From positions 1 through 5,290 of the forward strand of contig CAVKMX010000149.1 of the NCBI GenBank assembly GCA_963657295.1: a stretch of 5,290 nucleotides of DNA, given 5' to 3'. The notes beneath the pieces are model-generated. The model worked only from the letters and a program-made list of their open reading frames with translations. It was not told where the DNA came from and searched no databases. Source of the stretch: CAG-791 sp963657295. Its GTDB lineage: Bacteria; Bacillota; Clostridia; Lachnospirales; Lachnospiraceae. Shown piece after piece: positions 1 through 5,290 of the stretch. Made by a program: the position numbers and the translations under genes. Numbering within the stretch: the first letter of the stretch is position 1; every line of letters begins with the position of its first letter.

Positions 1-1
1 G

Positions 2-67
2 CCTCGCAAGGCCCCCGGACTGGACATTCTCCGCCACCCTGTCGCCTGGCGGGCGAATGAACTGTAA
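2..67 (+). CDS. Probable 3' end of an upstream gene (partial)
   Basis: A frame open from the window edge ends at TAA (65-67), giving a 21-residue tail that finishes in ...VAWRANEL. Three things support it. Third codon positions are mostly G or C, as in the genes downstream. The stop lies 14 nt before a strong intrinsic terminator. The frame 1 alternative stops at 58-60, and the frame 3 alternative runs straight through the terminator hairpin. The tail is too short to name a family, so no function is proposed. If real, it belongs to a separate transcription unit ending at the 82-117 terminator. Confidence 0.35.
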   Translation, partial: PRKAPGLDILRHPVAWRANEL

Positions 68-81
68 CGAGGATCCATGTG

Positions 82-117
82 AAGTGCCGCCGGTTTCTTC
101 CTGCCGGCGGCACTTTT
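82..117 (+). terminator. Intrinsic terminator upstream of the operon
   Basis: A perfect 12-bp inverted repeat pairs 82-93 (AAGTGCCGCCGG) with 104-115 (CCGGCGGCACTT). The loop is 10 nt and the hairpin runs into TTTT at 114-117. The reverse strand has only TT after its stem, so it works best on the + strand, ending the gene that stops at 67. Its outer arms AAGTGCCG/CGGCACTT recur in the terminator at 4848-4881. Confidence 0.8.
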
Positions 118-127
118 CCGACGTTTG

Positions 128-136
128 TGGTAAAAT
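128..136 (+). promoter_or_regulatory. Possible extended -10 promoter for the operon
   Basis: TGGTAAAAT fits an extended -10 element (TGn followed by a TATAAT-like hexamer, 5 of 6 matches). It lies just after the upstream terminator and about 43 nt before the first start codon. No good -35 hexamer is present, because the expected position falls inside the terminator stem. Transcription would begin near 143. This is the only promoter candidate seen between the terminator and gene 1. Confidence 0.35.
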
Positions 137-166
137 GGCACTGCTGTATTCCGAATGCTGATGAAT

Positions 167-172
167 AGGGGG
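167..172 (+). promoter_or_regulatory. Ribosome binding site deciding the start of the GT26 gene
   Basis: AGGGGG lies 6 nt before the ATG at 179. In-frame ATGs at 155 and 161 have no purine-rich Shine-Dalgarno sequence at a proper distance, so 179 is preferred. This also gives a conventional N-terminus: a short basic segment followed directly by the first membrane helix. Confidence 0.7.
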
Positions 173-178
173 ACGTAT

Positions 179-1765
179 ATGCGGCAGTTGTCCCGGAAAA
201 CCATACGAAGAACGATCATCCTGCTGGATGCGCTGGCGACGTCCGCTGCGCTCTTTCTGGCCCTGACATTGCGCATGTGGAGCCGGATCGAGCCGTGGAA
301 GGTGCAGCTGTACAGCATCATCTATATTCTGAATCTCTTACTCTACCTGTTCTGGAACACCTATCGAAGGGCCAAGAATCACGAATACGACATTGCGGAG
401 CTGGATGCCTTTTCCAATGTCGTGCACATTGTAAGAGAAAAGAGCCTGCAGTATGCGGCACTGATTGTCATCCTCGCAATGACCAAGACCTTTATCAAGG
501 TATCCAGGCTGGTGCTGCTGTTCTGGTTTCTCTTTGATGTCCTGCTGACGGGAGCCGCGAGACTGGGGCTTCGCGCCAGTCTGCGCCGCATGCGGGCCAA
601 GGGACATCTGCGGGGGACGAGATATGTCCTGGTAACGACAGGGGAGCAGGAGGGACTGGCCCGGGCCCGATTGGGAAGAAGCCTTCCGGTGGGAGAGAGC
701 ATAGCGGCGGTCTTCCGGTGGGAGCTCGGGCGAGGGGAAGAGCAAGGCGAGGAGCTGTTCTCCCTGGTGAAGCGCCTGCAGGAGAGCGGCTGCGGAACGG
801 CCGGCGGGCCGGAGCAGGACGAATCTTCGTTATGCTGCGCCCTTTATCTGCCGGGAGCGGAGAGAGGACTGCGGGACAGCATCATCCGAAGTCTGCGAAG
901 AGAAAAGGTGACGGTGAAGGTCTTCCTGTTCGGCTACGGACACTGTCTGCCTGCAAAGATGATCCGGGATACGGGCTCCTTTGCGGCCGCGGAGTACAAT
1001 TCACTGACCGAGTGCTGCCGGGTATTCGGTGTGGATTATGTGGTATCCGATGTGGAGACGGCGGCCTTCTCGGTTCTGGACCTTGTAGAGGAGGAGAAAT
1101 CCTTAAAGGGAGCCTATCTGTGCTTCTCCAACGTGCACACGCTCATGATGGCCCAGAAGGATCCGTCGTATATGGAGATCCTGAACGGCTCCGCCTATAC
1201 CTTTCCGGACGGAAGTCCCATTGCGGATTACCAGCATAAGCACGGGCATTCACGGGCGGAGCGGGTTGCCGGTCCGGACTTTATGGATGCGGTGTTCCGG
1301 GCTACCATGGACGGCAGTGTGAGTCATTATTTCTATGGCTCCACACAGGAAACCATCGACAGGCTGCGAGTGAATCTGGAGGAGAAATATCCAGGGATCC
1401 GCATCGCCGGACTGATCTCGCCGCCCTTCCGAAGGGAAACGCCGGAGGAGGACGCCGAGACGGTGCGCCGCATCAATGCATCCGGAGCATCGCTCATATG
1501 GATCGGACTGGGAGCACCCAAACAGGAGCGATGGATGGCGGAGCACGCGGGGAAGCTGAACGGTGTGATGCTGGGGGTCGGCGCAGGCTTTAATTTTTAC
1601 GCAGGGACGATCAGAAGAGCACCGGTGTGGATTCAGAAAATCGGCTTTGAATGGCTCTACCGGCTTTTCCAGGATCCGAAACGGCTGGCAAGCCGTTACA
1701 TTGTCACCAATCTGCAGTACACGGGATGCCTTCTGCGGGATATGTTCCGCGGGGAGAAAGAGTGA
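179..1765 (+). CDS. Membrane-anchored WecG/TagA/CpsF (GT26) glycosyltransferase with PHPT-like N-terminal half
   Basis: A 528-residue protein in two parts. Residues 1-132 hold four predicted membrane helices (about 12-33, 43-62, 90-106, 109-130), with a YRRA motif after helix 2 and an SR pair before helix 4. Residues 147-265 look like a worn Rossmann domain without a clear GxGxxG. This layout resembles the N-terminal half of polyprenyl glycosylphosphotransferases (WcaJ/CpsE type), but their catalytic domain is absent. Instead, residues about 282-508 form a full GT26 domain: SNVHT (317-321), FPDG with the Asp at 344 matching the proposed TagA catalytic base, RVAGPDF (362-368), GLGAPKQE (443-450), GVGAGFNF (466-473), and a basic RRAPVWIQ C-terminal segment. 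Family members such as TagA and WecG add ManNAc or ManNAcA to GlcNAc-PP-undecaprenol on the cytoplasmic face. Donor and acceptor here are unknown. It is first in the operon, and its stop overlaps an out-of-frame ATG at 1765. Confidence 0.93.
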   Translation: MRQLSRKTIRRTIILLDALATSAALFLALTLRMWSRIEPWKVQLYSIIYILNLLLYLFWNTYRRAKNHEYDIAELDAFSNVVHIVREKSLQYAALIVILAMTKTFIKVSRLVLLFWFLFDVLLTGAARLGLRASLRRMRAKGHLRGTRYVLVTTGEQEGLARARLGRSLPVGESIAAVFRWELGRGEEQGEELFSLVKRLQESGCGTAGGPEQDESSLCCALYLPGAERGLRDSIIRSLRREKVTVKVFLFGYGHCLPAKMIRDTGSFAAAEYNSLTECCRVFGVDYVVSDVETAAFSVLDLVEEEKSLKGAYLCFSNVHTLMMAQKDPSYMEILNGSAYTFPDGSPIADYQHKHGHSRAERVAGPDFMDAVFRATMDGSVSHYFYGSTQETIDRLRVNLEEKYPGIRIAGLISPPFRRETPEEDAETVRRINASGASLIWIGLGAPKQERWMAEHAGKLNGVMLGVGAGFNFYAGTIRRAPVWIQKIGFEWLYRLFQDPKRLASRYIVTNLQYTGCLLRDMFRGEKE

Positions 1766-1766
1766 T

Positions 1767-1773
1767 GGAGAGG
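1767..1773 (+). promoter_or_regulatory. Ribosome binding site of the MBOAT gene
   Basis: GGAGAGG (within a purine run to 1777) lies 5 nt before the ATG at 1779. It begins inside the TGATG that ends gene 1, so ribosomes finishing gene 1 terminate almost on top of it, which suggests translational coupling. A second in-frame ATG at 1794 has AGGA at 1784-1787 and is a weaker alternative. Confidence 0.65.
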
Positions 1774-1778
1774 AAGGC

Positions 1779-3260
1779 ATGACAGGAATCTCAATGCTGT
1801 CGGTTGGATATCTGTTGTTTCTGGCGGCAGCTTGTCTGGTGCGGTATCTGTTCCCTGTTCGGTTCAAGGCGGCAGCGCTTCTTGCCTGCAGCCTTGTTTT
1901 CTATTGCACCTGGAATCCGCTGTGTCTGGCGTTCCTGCTGTTCACCATTGTCAGCACGTACGCGGCAGGACGGTATGCCGGGAGGGAACGGAGAAATGAC
2001 GGGCGGCGAATGCACAGCCTTGTTTCGGCGTTGTGTATTCTGGCAAATCTCTGCATTCTCATTTTCTGCAAGTACTGGGGAATGCTGTTCCCGGGGATGT
2101 TCGAGCAGCGGCTCCTGCCTGCCGGCATATCCTTTTATACGCTTCAGGCGATCGGCTATGTCATCGACTGCGGACGGGAGGGGTGCGGAGAGGAAAGCCT
2201 TACAGAATATGCCCTCTTCGTGTCCTTTTTCCCGGGAATTCTCTCCGGACCGATTGAAAGGAAGAGGGGCCTTCTGGCACAGGTGCAGGGGCTGCGGAAT
2301 GGGGCTGCGCAGGAGCGGAATGCTGCGGCAGGGGGAGCTTTTGTTTATGAGAATCTTCGAAGCGGCATTATGATCATGCTGTGGGGATATCTTCTCAAGC
2401 TGGTGCTGGCCGACCGGATTGCGATCGTGGTGAACACGGTCTACGGGGATCTGAACACCTGGAAGGGGACCATGGTGGTGCTGGCGGCCCTGCTGTATTC
2501 GCTGCAGATTTACTGCGATTTCGCGGGGTATTCCGCCATCGCCATCGGCTCAGCCAGGATCCTTGGCTTCCGTGTGATGCAGAACTTTACGGCACCGTAT
2601 CTGGAGACCTCTGTCGCAGGGTTCTGGCGGCACTGGCACATCTCTCTTTCCTCCTGGTTCCGGGATTATCTCTACATTCCGCTGGGAGGAAACCGAAAGG
2701 GCAGATTCCGCCAATACGTGAATCTGATGGCGGTCTTTGCAGTCTCGGGGCTGTGGCACGGCGCAGACATCACGTTTCTGATCTGGGGTCTGCTGCATGG
2801 AATCTATCAGGTTGCAGGACGGCTGACGAAGCCGCTGCGCATACGTGCGGGCAGGGCTCTGCGGATCGATGAAGCCGCTGCCTCCCACAGGCTGCTGCAG
2901 AGGGCGTTCCTGTACCTTCTGGTATCCGCCGCATGGGTGTTCTTCCGGGCAGAGGATCTGTCCATGGCAGTCTCTGTCTTCCGGGCGATGAAGGGACTGC
3001 ATCCGTGGGTCCTGACGGACGGGAGCCTCCTCGACCTGGGGCTGGATACGCCCAACTGGATCCTGCTGTCGACGGGACTGCTGCTGCTGTGCTGCCGGGA
3101 TCATCTGCAGCGAAGAGGGTGCTCGCTGCGGCGCTGGATCTGCAGGCAGGGACTGTGGTTCCGATATCTGCTGCTGATCAGCGGCGTGCTGCTGGTGCTG
3201 GTCTGCGGCATCTGGGGGCCGGGATACGATGCGTCAACGTTTATCTACAGTCAATTCTGA
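1779..3260 (+). CDS. MBOAT family O-acyltransferase (AlgI/DltB/PatA type)
   Basis: A 493-residue polytopic membrane protein, close to the usual AlgI length and longer than DltB. Family landmarks appear in order: SFYTLQAIGYVID (from 118), FFPGILSGPIER (150-161), WRHWHISLSSWFRDYLYIPLGG (from 283), SGLWHGA with the presumed catalytic His at 327, WVFFRAED (from 386), and a C-terminal FIYSQF ending like the FIYFQF tail common in this family. These show an intact, probably active protein. Such proteins take an acyl group, usually acetyl from a cytoplasmic donor, and pass it across the membrane for O-acylation of a surface glycan with a secreted partner. The next gene encodes a fitting partner (SGNH-like, single membrane anchor). 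The acyl group and target polymer are inferred. The gene begins 13 nt after the GT26 stop and ends 34 nt before gene 3. The open frame could extend upstream to 1647, but that would overlap gene 1 deeply and lacks a good ribosome site. Confidence 0.93.
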   Translation: MTGISMLSVGYLLFLAAACLVRYLFPVRFKAAALLACSLVFYCTWNPLCLAFLLFTIVSTYAAGRYAGRERRNDGRRMHSLVSALCILANLCILIFCKYWGMLFPGMFEQRLLPAGISFYTLQAIGYVIDCGREGCGEESLTEYALFVSFFPGILSGPIERKRGLLAQVQGLRNGAAQERNAAAGGAFVYENLRSGIMIMLWGYLLKLVLADRIAIVVNTVYGDLNTWKGTMVVLAALLYSLQIYCDFAGYSAIAIGSARILGFRVMQNFTAPYLETSVAGFWRHWHISLSSWFRDYLYIPLGGNRKGRFRQYVNLMAVFAVSGLWHGADITFLIWGLLHGIYQVAGRLTKPLRIRAGRALRIDEAAASHRLLQRAFLYLLVSAAWVFFRAEDLSMAVSVFRAMKGLHPWVLTDGSLLDLGLDTPNWILLSTGLLLLCCRDHLQRRGCSLRRWICRQGLWFRYLLLISGVLLVLVCGIWGPGYDASTFIYSQF

Positions 3261-3283
3261 TGCCCGGCCAGAGAAAACCGGAC

Positions 3284-3288
3284 AGGAG
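3284..3288 (+). promoter_or_regulatory. Ribosome binding site of the SGNH-like gene
   Basis: AGGAG lies 6 nt before the ATG at 3295 and sets that start over an upstream in-frame ATG at 3229 inside the MBOAT gene. The site sits between two CCGG tetramers (3278-3281 and 3291-3294) that could pair as a weak 4-bp stem holding it in the loop. Confidence 0.75.
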
Positions 3289-3294
3289 AACCGG

Positions 3295-4794
3295 ATGAGG
3301 AAAGGAACGAAAAGATTTTTATCTGCGGCTGTCCTGACGGTGCTCACAGCCGCTGCACTTCTGTCTGCGGCGCGGCTGGTGGAGCGAAAGGACAGCCGGG
3401 AGAAAAACGAACAGTATCTGGAGCTGGCGGACAGGACGGATGTGCTGCTCCTTGGCTCCTCCCACATGATCAACGGCGTGAATCCGGCGGTCCTGTACGA
3501 GGATTACGGCATTGCGTCCTACAACCTCGGGGGCCATGGAAATGTCATGCAGGTGACCTACTGGGAGCTGGTCAATGCACTGGATTACGGCACACCGGGC
3601 TATGTGGTCATCGATACGTATCTTCTGGAGAAGGATTACCATTATCTGGATGTTATGTCGGAGGGAGCCTCGGAGGAGGAGAGGAGCACGGCAGTGGATC
3701 AGCTGCACGAGGTGATGGACGCGTTCCCGTGGACGGCGAACAAGGAGGCGGCACTGGAGGATCTGCTGGAGGATCCGGAGCTGCGGCAGGAGTTCCGGTT
3801 TGATTTCATCCGCTACCATTCGCGGTGGTCATCTCTGACCCGTGAGGATTATGAGGGGAGCTTCCGGAGACCGGAGGGGGATTCCATTCTCGGAGCGTCC
3901 ATGCACTACACCGTGGATCCTTCGGTGAAGGTGTATGAGAGAATTGACCCGTCGGACAGCATGGAGGAGGACACGGTCGGAAAGACGTACCTGCGGAAGA
4001 TCCTGGAGCTGTGCCTGAGCAAGGGAATCTATCCGATTCTGGTGCAGCTGCCCTTCGCAGAGAATGAGGATCTTCAGAGAATCGCCAATGGTGCGCAGGC
4101 GATTGCCGACGCGTACGGCATCCCGTTCCTCAATATGAATTATGTGGAGAACATCATCAACCCGGAAACGGATCAGCAGAGCCAGACGCACCTGAATGTG
4201 CAGGGGGCAGCCAAGACAACAGCCTGGCTCGGCAAAATTCTGTCAGAAGAGGTGGGCGTGCCGGACCGGAGAGGCACGGCCGGTTATGAGGCCTGGGAGC
4301 AGAGCGTTCGCGATTATCATCAGCAGATTCGGAACCATATCCTGCACCCGGAGGATCTGTATGCGGAATTGATGTGTCTCAATTTCGATGATGTCAGCTC
4401 CATTCTCTTCATCAACAACGATTCCGTGGCCTTTTATGATGACTCGCTGAAGAAGCTGATCAAGAACCTGTCCGGGACGGAGGGAATTGAAACAATGGCG
4501 GGGGCTCCGTACGGATACTGTCTGGTGCGGGATCCCGCCACAGGCACCAACGAGGAGACCATGGAGAGGGTCTCACTGGAGAACATCCGGACCAGCTTCG
4601 GTACGGTCAACTTCACTTCTCTTGAGAACTATGATCTTCTCAGCGTCGGAGAGAATCTCGATGAGAACCAGCTGGATTACGTCAACAACGGGAACATTGA
4701 CGTGCAGATCCTGCTCTACGATTCCGATACGGGAGATAAAATCGGACATCTGTATTTCAGCAACGGCGGACTGCTGCAGATGGGCGAATCGTGA
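3295..4794 (+). CDS. Membrane-anchored SGNH/DltD-AlgJ-like protein with ILEI-like C-terminal domain
   Basis: A 499-residue protein. A basic N-terminus (RKGTKR) leads to one hydrophobic helix (about 8-26), so the rest should face outside. An SGNH-like fold follows: block I DVLLLGSSH with the presumed nucleophile Ser56, block II YNLGGHGN (76-83), VVIDTYLLE, and block V THLNVQGA with His299. The usual Asp three residues before the His (DxxH) is Ser296 here; the nearest upstream Asp is 293. Residues about 366-495 form a second region: a strand-like SSILFINND segment, a helix (SLKKLIKNL), GYCLVRD, and near the end QILLYDSDTG then LYFSNGG. This order resembles the ILEI/PANDER-like domain seen in some clostridial surface-polysaccharide proteins, recalled rather than searched. 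Its place after an MBOAT gene suggests it receives acyl groups and O-acylates a surface glycan, as AlgJ/AlgX, PatB and DltD do for their partners. If the Asp loss is real, it could instead be a weak enzyme or a glycan-binding partner. It is last in the operon. Confidence 0.85.
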   Translation: MRKGTKRFLSAAVLTVLTAAALLSAARLVERKDSREKNEQYLELADRTDVLLLGSSHMINGVNPAVLYEDYGIASYNLGGHGNVMQVTYWELVNALDYGTPGYVVIDTYLLEKDYHYLDVMSEGASEEERSTAVDQLHEVMDAFPWTANKEAALEDLLEDPELRQEFRFDFIRYHSRWSSLTREDYEGSFRRPEGDSILGASMHYTVDPSVKVYERIDPSDSMEEDTVGKTYLRKILELCLSKGIYPILVQLPFAENEDLQRIANGAQAIADAYGIPFLNMNYVENIINPETDQQSQTHLNVQGAAKTTAWLGKILSEEVGVPDRRGTAGYEAWEQSVRDYHQQIRNHILHPEDLYAELMCLNFDDVSSILFINNDSVAFYDDSLKKLIKNLSGTEGIETMAGAPYGYCLVRDPATGTNEETMERVSLENIRTSFGTVNFTSLENYDLLSVGENLDENQLDYVNNGNIDVQILLYDSDTGDKIGHLYFSNGGLLQMGES

Positions 4795-4847
4795 AGGCTG
4801 CCGCAGCTGTTGATAAATCGGTGGATACAGGATGGCGGGATTGGCGG

Positions 4848-4884
4848 AAGTGCCGGAAAAGCGAAGGCTTTTCCGGCACTTATT
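4848..4884 (+). terminator. Operon terminator hairpin
   Basis: A perfect 15-bp inverted repeat pairs 4848-4862 (AAGTGCCGGAAAAGC) with 4867-4881. The tetraloop is GAAG, and TTATT follows. It starts 53 nt after the stop of the SGNH-like gene. The tail is short of Us, but the stem contains its own T-run (4869-4872) and is very stable. On the reverse strand the arm is preceded by few Ts, so + strand use is more likely. Confidence 0.7.
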
Positions 4885-5168
4885 GCGTCTTGACCCATCG
4901 AAGAAGGCAAGGGTATTCTTGAAACGTCTTCGAAATGCTTCCGGCGGCCGCGGAGCAGAGGGAGACACGGAACAGAGTTCACACATCGAAATCCTGTCTG
5001 GGGATGCGGCAGCTCTGCCTGCGGGCATCCTTCTCAGCAGCACACATTTTCTGACACAAGCCGCGGGAGTCCGCATTCTTTGCCGTGGGATCGGCGCATT
5101 CCAAACAAATACCTGATAACACAACGAGAATGCAGGAAAAGACGGACACGCAAAATGCGAAGAATCCC
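4885..5168. other. Intergenic region without a convincing gene
   Basis: No open frame here has both a ribosome binding site and protein-like composition. Several short inverted repeats are visible: CGAAGA/TCTTCG (4899-4904/4927-4932); GGATGC/GCATCC (5002-5007/5025-5030) enclosing GGCA/TGCC; GCGG/CCGC (5063-5066/5071-5074); and GCCG/CGGC (5082-5085/5092-5095). They are individually weak, and no known riboswitch or T-box landmark was recognised. Apart from the candidate promoter at its 5' edge, nothing else could be supported. Confidence 0.5.
4890..4919 (+). promoter_or_regulatory. Weak candidate promoter after the operon
   Basis: TTGACC (4890-4895) and TATTCT (4914-4919) are separated by 18 nt, matching 5 of 6 and 4 of 6 consensus positions. 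It lies 9 nt past the operon terminator and points toward the tRNA gene. Transcription would begin near 4926. It could add to tRNA expression or make an untranslated RNA. Chance occurrence is quite possible. Confidence 0.3.
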
Positions 5169-5197
5169 TTGCCACACGGAAAAGCCTATGATATTAT
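5169..5197 (+). promoter_or_regulatory. Probable tRNA-Thr promoter
   Basis: TTGCCA (5169-5174) and TATTAT (5192-5197) are separated by exactly 17 nt, each matching 5 of 6 bases of the housekeeping sigma consensus. The predicted transcript start is near 5204, about 39 nt before the mature tRNA end. Spacing, sequence and position all fit a stable-RNA promoter. Confidence 0.65.
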
Positions 5198-5206
5198 CTT
5201 TCTTGC

Positions 5207-5230
5207 GTCTGATGCTCCACGGCGTCAGAC
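5207..5230 (+). other. Hairpin in the tRNA leader
   Basis: GTCTGATGC (5207-5215) pairs with GCGTCAGAC (5222-5230) over 9 bp with one G-U pair and a 6-nt loop. No U-run follows, so it is not a normal terminator. It lies between the predicted transcript start and the tRNA, forming most of the precursor leader, and ends 12 nt before the mature 5' end. It may influence precursor processing or stability, but that role is inference. Confidence 0.55.
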
Positions 5231-5242
5231 AAAGGTGAATAT

Positions 5243-5290
5243 GCTGGCATGGCTCAGTCGGTAGAGCGTCGCATTGGTAGTGCGGAGGTC
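5243..5290 (+). tRNA. tRNA-Thr(GGU), 5' part, cut by the window end
   Basis: The 5' two-thirds of a tRNA: acceptor strand GCTGGCA (5243-5249), TG, D-arm GCTC/GAGC (5252-5255/5264-5267) around AGTCGGTA, and anticodon stem TCGCA/TGCGG (5269-5273/5281-5285) with a T-G closing pair. The anticodon loop TTGGTAG has anticodon GGT at 5276-5278. The variable loop AGGTC reaches the last base of the window; the T-arm and acceptor 3' strand lie outside. The anticodon GGU reads the threonine codons ACC and ACU, and the body matches the common bacterial tRNA-Thr pattern. It has its own promoter upstream and is separate from the polysaccharide operon. Confidence 0.93.

Noticed and set aside
155..178. Earlier starts for the GT26 gene at 155 or 161
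   Set aside because: Neither ATG has a Shine-Dalgarno at a usual distance, while 179 has AGGGGG 6 nt upstream; the extra residues carry no family signal.
1647..1778. Upstream extension of the MBOAT gene to 1647
   Set aside because: It would overlap the conserved C-terminus of gene 1 by about 120 nt. The 1779 start has its own ribosome site and matches the usual AlgI N-terminus.
1250..1867. 205-codon minus-strand frame across the gene 1/gene 2 junction
   Set aside because: It is fully antisense to the conserved GT26 motifs and the start of the MBOAT gene, and its composition is that expected from a GC-rich shadow frame.
4832..5116. 94-codon open frame on the plus strand after the operon
   Set aside because: It translates directly through the 15-bp terminator hairpin, has only a poor AGG immediately before its ATG, and shows no recognisable protein pattern.
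4573..5175. 200-codon open frame on the minus strand over the end of gene 3 and the intergenic region
   Set aside because: It starts with GTG and has no ribosome binding site, is rich in Cys/Arg/Pro/Ser like a shadow frame, runs through the terminator hairpin and overlaps a well-supported gene by over 200 nt.
5207..5230. Hairpin before the tRNA as an intrinsic terminator
   Set aside because: It is followed by AAAGGTGAAT with no T-run on the + strand, and its minus-strand side is followed by an A-rich rather than T-rich tract.
1..5290. CRISPR array, insertion sequence or phage genes
   Set aside because: No regularly spaced repeats, transposase-like frame, terminal inverted repeats or phage-type proteins were seen anywhere in the window.

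Overview
The window is a GC-rich stretch that looks chromosomal. It has strong AGGAGG-type ribosome binding sites, compact intergenic gaps and U-tailed hairpin terminators. Together with the protein families, this best fits a Gram-positive of the Clostridia (Lachnospiraceae-like) type. The taxonomic guess is inference from style, not from a marker gene.

Layout: positions 2-67 probably hold the last codons of an upstream gene, followed directly by an intrinsic terminator (82-117). A tight three-gene operon on the + strand follows. Gene 1 (179-1765) is a membrane-anchored WecG/TagA/CpsF (GT26) glycosyltransferase. Its N-terminal half looks borrowed from a polyprenyl-phosphate sugar-phosphate transferase. 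Gene 2 (1779-3260) is an MBOAT O-acyltransferase of the AlgI/DltB/PatA type. Gene 3 (3295-4794) is a single-pass, extracytoplasmic SGNH-like protein with an extra C-terminal domain. Gaps are 13 and 34 nt, and the operon closes with a 15-bp perfect hairpin (4848-4881). About 360 nt without a convincing gene follow, and the window ends inside a tRNA-Thr(GGU) gene that has its own promoter and a hairpin in its leader.

How the genes may work together: the GT26 enzyme would extend a lipid-linked (undecaprenyl-PP) glycan on the cytoplasmic face. The MBOAT protein would pass acyl (probably acetyl) groups across the membrane, and the SGNH protein would place them on, or bind, the exported glycan. This gives a small module for making and O-acylating a cell-surface polymer (teichoic-acid-like, capsule or exopolysaccharide). 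The acyl group, the sugar and the polymer cannot be read from the sequence.

The most interesting points are the domain fusion in gene 1, an SGNH partner that lacks the usual Asp three residues before its His and carries an ILEI-like C-terminal domain, a five-codon micro-ORF that joins genes 1 and 2 by overlapping stop/start codons, and two terminators that share identical outer arms.
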